Positions 1-6,245 of a stretch of DNA of 12,133 nucleotides are shown piece by piece (within the stretch, counting starts at the first letter, position 1; each line of letters opens with the position of its first letter). Position numbers and translations under genes: made by a program. The notes under the pieces are model-generated. The model was not told where the DNA came from. It searched no databases and saw nothing but the letters and a program-made list of their open reading frames with translations. This DNA comes from NZQO01 sp002693605 (GTDB lineage Bacteria > Bacteroidota > Bacteroidia > Flavobacteriales > Flavobacteriaceae): the NCBI GenBank assembly GCA_963972105.1, contig CAXAVH010000085.1, positions 1 through 12,133 on the forward strand, given 5' to 3'.

Positions 1-620
1 AATGAGAAAGAGCTTCCCAACAGTTTTTTGAACAGGCTCCAGTACCGCTTCAGTTGTAGAATTTCTATGTGCTCCCTGGCTAATTTCCAATAGAGGAAAA
101 AGGCCAGAATGGGAAATAGAAGATAGTTTACATATACAAATGCGTAGCCCGAAACATCGTAATAATAGATAGAGATAAACACTATAAGATAGAAGAGTAA
201 TGCGGTTGCACCCTTAAAAATAGAGGCATAATTGCTTCCTTCCTTTACCAAGAAGTAGGAGTGGCTAATTCCCCCCGTAAAAAACACGGCGTAGAAAATA
301 AAGGGAACCACTAAAATAATCCAAGGTGTGGGCGCTAATACCAATGCAACCACTAGCGAAATAAGAAATACAACTAACAGAGACAAAACAAGGAAGTTGA
401 TCTTGCTCGCCTTGCTGCGCGTATAGCTCATTAATAAGGCGGGAAAGCCAAATGCGATTAGGGATGCGCCTACCTCAATGACTCTCTTGTAAAATTCTAG
501 CTCACCGTAATCGGGTTTGGTAAGGGAATAGGCAGCATAGAAAAGAACCAAGTACTCAAGGCCCCTGCTGAAGAGAATGGAGCTACCATATATGATATAA
601 TTTTTGTTCAGCAGGTTCAC
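1..620 (-). CDS. Wzx-like polysaccharide flippase, N-terminal part (runs off left edge)
   Basis: This open frame covers about 206 codons and is still open at the left edge, so only the N-terminal half is present. It starts MNLLNKNYIIYGSS and contains several long hydrophobic stretches separated by short basic loops (for example TRSKASK near residue 68), which is the pattern of the oligosaccharide flippase (Wzx/PST, MATE-like) family. Such proteins move undecaprenyl-linked repeat units across the inner membrane. The context of sugar-nucleotide genes and a Wzz-like gene supports this role. I chose the GTG at 620 because the family usually begins only a few residues before the first membrane helix. 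In-frame TTG (650) and GTG (680) are alternatives, and an in-frame stop lies at 699-701. No clear ribosome binding site decides between them. Base composition is AT-richer than the rml genes, as is common for wzx. A related membrane protein such as a polymerase is possible but less likely. Confidence 0.72.
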   Translation of the reverse strand, partial: MNLLNKNYIIYGSSILFSRGLEYLVLFYAAYSLTKPDYGELEFYKRVIEVGASLIAFGFPALLMSYTRSKASKINFLVLSLLVVFLISLVVALVLAPTPWIILVVPFIFYAVFFTGGISHSYFLVKEGSNYASIFKGATALLFYLIVFISIYYYDVSGYAFVYVNYLLFPILAFFLYWKLAREHIEILQLKRYWSLFKKLLGSSFS

Positions 621-715
621 AGTGTGGCAGTTTTCTTCATTTAAATACAATATTGGCCACTTCTGCTTTAGACGTGGCACCTCAACGGCAATCCGGATCT
701 ACTACTACAGTAACT

Positions 716-1912
716 TCAGTTCTTGGATATTCCGCAAAAGTCCAGCACCTGTTTATCGGTGCGTATTGAATAAAAGTCCTTATGCGCTACGAGATATACG
801 ATTATATTGGCTTTATCAACCGCTTCTTGGTACGGCGTTAAATCCTCTTGTTTAAGGTTAGGTTCCACCCTCAATGTGGAAATTCCCTTATCCCGTAACG
901 CATCGGCTACGGTCAGGGCGGGCGATTCCCTCAAATCATCGATATTGGGTTTGAAGGCCAACCCCATACACGCCACAATGGGTTCTTCGCCGTATTCTTG
1001 GGAATAGCGCAAGGTTTCGTTAATGATTTTCTCGATAACCCACAGTGTTTTATAATTATTTATGGTTCTTGCAGAGCGAATTATCTTACTTTCTTCCGGG
1101 AACTCCGAAACGATGAACCACGGATCTACGGCAATACAGTGGCCACCTACGCCCGTACCGGGCTGGAGTATGTTTACCCGAGGATGCCTATTTGCCAATG
1201 CAATAAGTTCCCAAACATCAATTTCAGCCCTGTCGCATATCATCGACAACTCGTTGGCAAAGGCAATTTGAACGTCTCGAGATGAATTTTCCACTAGCTT
1301 ACACATTTCAGCAGTCCTGGCATTGGTTTCGTGAAGATCCCCCTTAACAAAATGCTGATAAAAGGCTACGGCTTTTTTAGTGCTCGTATAATCTAAACCA
1401 CCAATAGCACGGTCGTTATGTTCAAGTTCATAGATTATGTTTCCGGGAAGCACTCTTTCAGGACAATAGGCAGTGTGTATTTTTCCCTTAAGTTCGGGCC
1501 TGGCGCTTACGATAATATCATAAACCTTTTGTGTAGTCCCAACAGGACTGGTTGACTCTACAATGACTAGGGCATTCGGTGCCAATGTTGGCAGTAGCTT
1601 AGTTACCGCAGCCTCTACATAGGAGAGATCAGGCACGTGCTCATCTTTAAAAGGTGTTGGTACCGCGATTAAATAAACATCGGCCCGTACGGGTTGTTTT
1701 GAAGCCTTTAGATATCCCTCTTTTACGACATGATGCACCAAGCCATCCAAATCCGGTTCCACGATATGGATCTCGCCCCTGTTTATTGTATCAATTACGT
1801 TTTGGTGTACATCAACCCCCGTTACGGAAATTCCCTTACTTGCTATTAGCGCCGCCGTAGGTAGGCCTATGTAGCCAAGCCCCATTACGACAACCTTTGG
1901 CTTTTTGGTCAT
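716..1912 (-). CDS. wecC: UDP-N-acetyl-D-mannosamine dehydrogenase
   Basis: The product (398 residues) oxidises UDP-ManNAc to UDP-ManNAcA with two NAD+, supplying an acidic sugar for a surface glycan. The N-terminal Rossmann motif GLGYIGLP is at residues 11-18, followed by NRGEIHIVEPDL (44-55), a signature shared with enterobacterial WecC. Later come AVPTPFK (83-89), ESTSPVG (119-125), AYCPERVLPG (148-157), the TAEMCKLVEN segment with Lys205, and the catalytic-cysteine motif GGHC with Cys259, followed by IAVDPWF. The C-terminal domain has GLAFKPNIDDLRESPA. All expected catalytic elements are present and the length is normal for WecC (about 400-420). The ATG start is directly before the nucleotide-binding strand. 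A gap of 70 AT-rich bases separates it from the upstream Wzz-like gene. No wecB epimerase is seen in the window. A close relative such as a UDP-GlcNAc dehydrogenase (WbpA type) is less likely because the sequence follows WecC almost motif for motif. Confidence 0.93.
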   Translation of the reverse strand: MTKKPKVVVMGLGYIGLPTAALIASKGISVTGVDVHQNVIDTINRGEIHIVEPDLDGLVHHVVKEGYLKASKQPVRADVYLIAVPTPFKDEHVPDLSYVEAAVTKLLPTLAPNALVIVESTSPVGTTQKVYDIIVSARPELKGKIHTAYCPERVLPGNIIYELEHNDRAIGGLDYTSTKKAVAFYQHFVKGDLHETNARTAEMCKLVENSSRDVQIAFANELSMICDRAEIDVWELIALANRHPRVNILQPGTGVGGHCIAVDPWFIVSEFPEESKIIRSARTINNYKTLWVIEKIINETLRYSQEYGEEPIVACMGLAFKPNIDDLRESPALTVADALRDKGISTLRVEPNLKQEDLTPYQEAVDKANIIVYLVAHKDFYSIRTDKQVLDFCGISKN

Positions 1913-1982
1913 GTTGTCAATTCTTTAAATATAAAATATATTGGCCTTAAAACGTCATCTTAATTAGAGCCATACTCAGTAA

Positions 1983-2966
1983 TTAACGTGCCGTCTCGCT
2001 TAACGTTCTTACTCTTCTCACGAAAGCGATAAACAGCGTGATAAGGACAAAGAAAAACACAAAAACAATGGGCATTATAATTGCTTTTCTATCAAGTAGC
2101 GACCCCTTTTTTTCCAACATTGGTTTATTGAGTACAGACACGATGCCGTCGTCATACTTTACCAGTTCGGTTTTCAATTTCTGAATTTCATTTACCAAGC
2201 TGATTTTTTCCTGCGTAAGTAAATGAATGTTCCCGTTGTTAGCAGTATTCAAGTAAATCTGGTTACTGTTTGAAGTCGTGCTCAATTCGGTGCCATATAC
2301 CTTCAAAATAGAGTCGATTGCATTTATATTCTGTTGGCTTGCCTGCACCTCCATTTGTGTATTCTCAATGGTGATTTCCTTAATTTCGTTGAAGGTAATG
2401 TTATTGTTAAGGTAGCTAAGCATCGCCTCGATAGATCGCATCGATGCATTTCCGGCGGTAACTATTGAAATCTTATGGATTTTATACTCGGGTATGAACA
2501 TTTCTGAAAGGAGCAGGTCTTCCTCGTACTTAGACTGATCTAGTAATATTTCAATATTCCTATTGTTTGGATCGGTTTCCTCTATAATATCTAGGATATT
2601 CGGTACCGGTTCAATTTCTATTTCCTTGATCTTAAAAATATCGTCATAGTAGGTTTCAAGCTCGAAAAGTGCTTGCTTATCTTGCTCGTTAATTTTTTTC
2701 TTCAACTGTGCGACGGCATTGTACACGTAGTTGACGCTGTCGAAATTAAGCTGTACTATGAGGGTAGTTTGCTTTTCTGACTCTGCCTTAGACTCCATCC
2801 AATACCCTATGAGTATCCCAGAAATGATAACCACAGAAAGGGCAATCCAGTTTCGCAAGAAATAGGCTGACCATCGATAAATGGAAACCAAGAAGTTTTT
2901 GTACCCTTGTTTTACCTTGTTGTAAACGAAAAACAAATCGATTTCGTCGTTTCTATTCTTTTCCAT
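1983..2966 (-). CDS. Wzz-like chain-length determinant / polysaccharide co-polymerase
   Basis: The 327-residue protein has the two-helix layout of Wzz-type polysaccharide co-polymerases. A short cytoplasmic N-terminus (EIDLFFVYNKVKQ, residues 8-20) is followed by a membrane helix at about 39-56, a large periplasmic region rich in helical, charged sequence (57-292), and a second helix at about 294-316 (IIMPIVFVFFFVLITLFIAF), then a short basic tail. Wzz proteins set the length of O-antigen or capsule chains together with the Wzy polymerase. There is no Walker A motif or tyrosine-rich tail, so it is not a fused BY-kinase, nor is there an outer-membrane secretin-like part. The gene overlaps the end of rmlD by 14 bases, which suggests translational coupling. 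The sequence is diverged and AT-richer than the rml genes. The family call rests on topology and context rather than on a strong motif. Confidence 0.62.
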   Translation of the reverse strand: MEKNRNDEIDLFFVYNKVKQGYKNFLVSIYRWSAYFLRNWIALSVVIISGILIGYWMESKAESEKQTTLIVQLNFDSVNYVYNAVAQLKKKINEQDKQALFELETYYDDIFKIKEIEIEPVPNILDIIEETDPNNRNIEILLDQSKYEEDLLLSEMFIPEYKIHKISIVTAGNASMRSIEAMLSYLNNNITFNEIKEITIENTQMEVQASQQNINAIDSILKVYGTELSTTSNSNQIYLNTANNGNIHLLTQEKISLVNEIQKLKTELVKYDDGIVSVLNKPMLEKKGSLLDRKAIIMPIVFVFFFVLITLFIAFVRRVRTLSETAR

Positions 2967-3816
2967 AAGTAGAATTAATTAACATCCTCAAACTTTCCTC
3001 CCAATTTAGGGGGGCTATCTTAAACGGTCGCTTGATTTTATCAGTTTCCAAAACACTATTTTTCGGCCGCGCTGCAAATGTAGGATAATGGCTTGTTTTG
3101 GCAAGGGTTACCTCCTTAAATTGTGGATGTGCATCCAAAATTGCATTGGCAAAATCGTACCAGGTGGCGCTTCCCTCATTGCTAAAGTGATATACGCCAT
3201 AATCCGCACTTTCATCCTGTACTATCTGCAGCAGGGCCTGTGCCAAATCGTTCGCATTTGTTGGCGTCCCCGTTTGCTCGGTGGTAATGGTCAAATCGCG
3301 TCCCGCGCTGGCGTGCTTGACAATGGTATTGTAAAAATTATGCCCGTACTGGGAGTACAACCACGAGGTTCGCACGATGTAATGCCTTGCTCCACTTTCA
3401 GTAACGTACTTTTCTCCCTTTAATTTTGAAGCGCCATATACATTTAACGGGTTTGTCGCATCGGTTTCCACATAGGAAACTTTCTTCCGACCATCAAAAA
3501 CATAATCGGTACTAACGTGGAGCAGAAGCACATCGTATTCCGCGCAGTTCACGGCCAAATTTCGCACACCTTCTGCATTTACGGCATAGGCGCGCTCGGG
3601 TTCGCTTTCTGCCTTTTCCACATTGGTATAGGCAGCCGTGTTGATGCAGGCATAATACGAATTGCCTCGGAAATACGCTCCCACCGCAGCCGCATCGGTG
3701 ATGTCCAATTCAGATTTATCTAAGAAGGTAAACGCAAATTGCGGAAAGCGCACCGCTGCATCTGCGATGCATCTTGCCAATTGTCCGTTGGAACCTGTTA
3801 TTAGTATTTTCCTCAT
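2953..3816 (-). CDS. rmlD: dTDP-4-dehydrorhamnose reductase
   Basis: RmlD catalyses the last step of dTDP-L-rhamnose synthesis, the NAD(P)H-dependent reduction of dTDP-4-keto-L-rhamnose. The 287-residue product is a short-chain-dehydrogenase-like protein: nucleotide-binding GSNGQL at residues 8-13, INTAAYTNVEKAE (58-70), STDYVFDG (102-109), the catalytic YGASK (127-131), and the RPKNSVLETDK segment (250-260) typical of RmlD. I chose the ATG at 3816 and not the longer upstream frame, which would add 25 residues with no family counterpart. The chosen start lies seven bases after a perfect AAGGAGG and forms an ATGA overlap with the rmlC stop. Its own stop lies inside the Wzz-like gene. This is the fourth gene of the rmlBACD run. 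Confidence 0.95.
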   Translation of the reverse strand: MRKILITGSNGQLARCIADAAVRFPQFAFTFLDKSELDITDAAAVGAYFRGNSYYACINTAAYTNVEKAESEPERAYAVNAEGVRNLAVNCAEYDVLLLHVSTDYVFDGRKKVSYVETDATNPLNVYGASKLKGEKYVTESGARHYIVRTSWLYSQYGHNFYNTIVKHASAGRDLTITTEQTGTPTNANDLAQALLQIVQDESADYGVYHFSNEGSATWYDFANAILDAHPQFKEVTLAKTSHYPTFAARPKNSVLETDKIKRPFKIAPLNWEESLRMLINSTYGKE

Positions 3817-4361
3817 GAAATGACCTCCTTGAACGAAGGAAGCTGTCGGTCTTTTTCTGAAATGGTAATCACTTCGGTAGGCAGATGCCAATCCAAGCGT
3901 AAGGTTGCGTCGTCGAAACGAATACCTCCTTCCGAAGCCATGTCGTAGTAGTTATCGCACTTGTAGGCGAAAACGGAAGTTTCGGAAAGGGTTATGAAGC
4001 CATGGGCGAACCCACGGGGCACGAACAACTGTATGTGCTCTTGGTCGTCCAGTACGACCGAAAAATGTTGCCCGAAAGTTTCGGATTCCTTACGCAGGTC
4101 TACCACGATGTCCAACACCTTCCCCCGTGCAACGCGCACCAGCTTCGCCTGGGCGCTCGCTCCGGTCTGGAAATGCAGTCCACGAAGCACCCCGTAGCTG
4201 CTAACCGATTGGTTGTCCTGTACGAAGTTAACGGATAGTCCTGTAACCGCCTCAAAGCGCGCTTGGTTAAACGATTCGAAGAAAATACCGCGGGCATCTT
4301 TGAAAATAAGGGGCTTCAGCAAAAAACAATCGGATAAGGGGGTGTCAATTTTTTCGAGCAT
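3813..4361 (-). CDS. rmlC: dTDP-4-dehydrorhamnose 3,5-epimerase
   Basis: RmlC epimerises C3 and C5 of dTDP-4-keto-6-deoxyglucose, the third step toward dTDP-L-rhamnose. The product (182 residues, normal length) is a small cupin. Visible family features are the DARGIFFESFN segment (22-32), VQDNQSVSSYGVLRGLHFQ (47-65) with the catalytic His63, AKLVRVARGKVLDIVVDLR (72-90), VPRGFAHGF (114-122) and FAYKCDNYY (131-139) with the conserved Tyr133. The start ATG shares one base with the rmlA stop (TAATG), and the stop overlaps the rmlD start (ATGA), so translation is probably coupled along rmlA-rmlC-rmlD. Confidence 0.95.
   Translation of the reverse strand: MLEKIDTPLSDCFLLKPLIFKDARGIFFESFNQARFEAVTGLSVNFVQDNQSVSSYGVLRGLHFQTGASAQAKLVRVARGKVLDIVVDLRKESETFGQHFSVVLDDQEHIQLFVPRGFAHGFITLSETSVFAYKCDNYYDMASEGGIRFDDATLRLDWHLPTEVITISEKDRQLPSFKEVIS
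3824..3830 (-). promoter_or_regulatory. Strong Shine-Dalgarno for rmlD inside the rmlC tail
   Basis: On the minus strand the sequence reads AAGGAGG, then seven bases, then the rmlD ATG. It lies inside the last codons of rmlC (encoding Lys-Glu-Val near the C-terminus). Strong Shine-Dalgarno sites are uncommon in Flavobacteria, so this one supports the short rmlD start. It may be partly accidental because the same bases code for rmlC residues. Confidence 0.6.
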
Positions 4362-5218
4362 TACTCTAGTTGCATTAAATGTTTACCATAGCCGCTTTTA
4401 AGTAACGGTTTTGCAAGGGAAATAAGTTGGTCTTTCGTAATATAGCCCATTTCGTATGCGGCCTCTTCAATAGCACCAATTTTCAGTCCCTGCCGTTCCT
4501 CGATTACCTCTACAAACTGTGCGGCCTGCATGAGGGAGGCGAAGGTACCCGTATCGAGCCACGCGGTCCCCTTATCGAGTATGCTCACACTCAATTTTCC
4601 CTGCGAGAGGTAAACGTTGTTTACATCGGTTATCTCCAGCTCGCCCCGTGCGCTGGGCGAAATATTTGAGGCAATGTCCACTACGGTATTGTCGTAAAAG
4701 TAAATGCCCGGCACCGCGTAGTTCGATTTAGGTTTTTCTGGTTTTTCCTCTATGGAAAGTGCTTTCCCCTCCTTATCAAACGCCACCACGCCATACCGCT
4801 CGGGGTCATGCACGTGATATGCATAAATGATGCCCCCGTCCGGATTATTGTTAGCCTGTAGCAGCTCCTTCAACCCGGAACCGTAAAAAATGTTGTCGCC
4901 CAAAATGAGCGCTACCTTGTCGCTGCCAATAAAATCCTTTCCGATGATGAAAGCTTCGGCCAAGCCCTTGGGCTCTTCCTGTACGGCGTATTGAAAGGAA
5001 CAGCCGTATTTTTTTCCGTCGCCCAATAATTTTTCGAATAAGGGAAGATCCTCTGGCGTGGAAATTATAAGTATCTCGCGAATGCCGCTATACATCAAGG
5101 TAGATAACGGGTAGTAAATCATGGGCTTGTCGTACACTGGCATTAACTGCTTGCTCACCGCAAGGGTCAATGGGTGCAATCGGGTGCCCGAACCGCCGGC
5201 TAGTATGATTCCTTTCAT
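4361..5218 (-). CDS. rmlA: Glucose-1-phosphate thymidylyltransferase
   Basis: RmlA makes dTDP-glucose from dTTP and glucose-1-phosphate, the entry and normally feedback-controlled step of the rhamnose pathway. The 285-residue product starts MKGIILAGGSGTRLHPLT, the nucleotidyltransferase signature. It also has the SKQLMPVYDKPM segment (22-33), LGDN (107-110) with the metal-binding aspartate, SIEEKPEKPKSNYAVPGIYF (155-174), SARGELEITDVN (189-200) and AWLDTGT (219-225). Length is typical of RmlA. It overlaps rmlB by four bases (ATGA) and rmlC by one. All active-site segments are intact. Confidence 0.96.
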   Translation of the reverse strand: MKGIILAGGSGTRLHPLTLAVSKQLMPVYDKPMIYYPLSTLMYSGIREILIISTPEDLPLFEKLLGDGKKYGCSFQYAVQEEPKGLAEAFIIGKDFIGSDKVALILGDNIFYGSGLKELLQANNNPDGGIIYAYHVHDPERYGVVAFDKEGKALSIEEKPEKPKSNYAVPGIYFYDNTVVDIASNISPSARGELEITDVNNVYLSQGKLSVSILDKGTAWLDTGTFASLMQAAQFVEVIEERQGLKIGAIEEAAYEMGYITKDQLISLAKPLLKSGYGKHLMQLE

Positions 5219-6231
5219 AATCTGTCGCTATTTTCTAGGTACCAAGAAACGGTTTTCTCAATTCCACTTTCAAAATTTTCGGCTGCTCGCCATCCTAGCT
5301 CGTTCTCTATCTTAGAGGCATCGATTGCATACCTGAAATCGTGCCCCGGCCTATCGGTCACAAAGGCAATTTGGTCGCTATACGAAGTGTCCTTAGGCTT
5401 CAACCTATCCAAAATGGCACAGATGGTTTGCGCAATATACAGGTTTTCCCGCTCGTTGCGCCCGCCAATATTATAGGTCTCGCCAATGCGGCCGGTATTC
5501 AGTGCCAATTCAATTCCCTTGCAATGGTCAAGTACGTACAGCCAATCGCGCACGTTCTTCCCATCACCGTAGATGGGAATGGCTTCTCCCGAAAGCGCCT
5601 TTCTGATGATTGTGGGAATAAGTTTTTCCTGGTGTTGCTGCGGACCGTAATTGTTTGAGCAATTCGTGGTTACCACCGGTAACCCGTAGGTATGGAAGTA
5701 ACTGCGAACGATAAAATCTGACGATGCCTTGGAAGCGCTATACGGACTGTTGGGCGCATAGGGCGTTTCCTCAGTAAAAAGTCCGGTGCTACCCAGGGTT
5801 CCGTAAACCTCATCTGTTGAAACGTGAAGAAACCGCGCCTCGTTAAATTCATTGAGAAGTTGTTGCGGACCGCGCATCCACAAGCTGTAGGCCGCCTGCA
5901 GCAACTGAAAGGTTCCTACGATATTGGTATCGATGAAAGCCTTAGGCCCGGTAATGGAATTATCTACGTGACTTTCGGCGGCAAAATGGACCACCTGGTT
6001 AAATTGATATTCCTGGAACAGTCTATTTACCAATTCGGCATCGCAGATGTCACCCTTAACAAAAATCACATTTTTCAGGTCTAGGACACCTTCCAAATTC
6101 TTTAGATTTCCGGCGTAGGTAAGCTTATCCAACACGATAATCGTATCATCTGACTTTTCGGCCATATACGTGACGTAATTGGAACCGATAAACCCTGCGC
6201 CCCCGGTAACTAAGACTTTATTGCGATTCAA
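5215..6231 (-). CDS. rmlB: dTDP-glucose 4,6-dehydratase
   Basis: RmlB converts dTDP-glucose to dTDP-4-keto-6-deoxyglucose using bound NAD+. The 338-residue product has the Rossmann motif TGGAGFIG (9-16), HFAAESHVDNSI (82-93), the STDEVYG segment (138-144) containing the Asp-Glu pair that drives dehydration, YSASK (164-168) with the catalytic tyrosine and lysine, and NNYGPQQ (193-199). The start codon is TTG: codons before it are ATT, AAT, AAA and then a TAA stop, and the next in-frame ATG is at residue 23, beyond the NAD-binding loop. The non-ATG start is therefore forced, unless ATT is used. The gene begins 14 bases after the DUF6909-type gene, so it may be expressed from further upstream. 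Confidence 0.95.
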   Translation of the reverse strand: MNRNKVLVTGGAGFIGSNYVTYMAEKSDDTIIVLDKLTYAGNLKNLEGVLDLKNVIFVKGDICDAELVNRLFQEYQFNQVVHFAAESHVDNSITGPKAFIDTNIVGTFQLLQAAYSLWMRGPQQLLNEFNEARFLHVSTDEVYGTLGSTGLFTEETPYAPNSPYSASKASSDFIVRSYFHTYGLPVVTTNCSNNYGPQQHQEKLIPTIIRKALSGEAIPIYGDGKNVRDWLYVLDHCKGIELALNTGRIGETYNIGGRNERENLYIAQTICAILDRLKPKDTSYSDQIAFVTDRPGHDFRYAIDASKIENELGWRAAENFESGIEKTVSWYLENSDRL

Positions 6232-6245
6232 AATATTTTTTTAGG

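Noticed and set aside
617..640. Seven-codon minus-strand mini-frame (MKKTATL) whose stop overlaps the GTG of the flippase gene
   Set aside because: It could be a leader peptide for translational coupling, but it is too short to tell from chance and has no attenuator-like hairpin or ribosome binding site.
1926..1933. TATATTTA on the minus strand before wecC, close to the -7 consensus TAnnTTTG
   Set aside because: The last base differs, no -33 element is evident, the region is generally AT-rich, and the implied leader is only a few bases.
3817..3891. Longer rmlD with 25 extra N-terminal residues (starting MASAYRSDYHF)
   Set aside because: The extension lies within rmlC, has no counterpart in RmlD proteins, and the ATG at 3816 has a perfect Shine-Dalgarno and begins at the usual MRKILITG.
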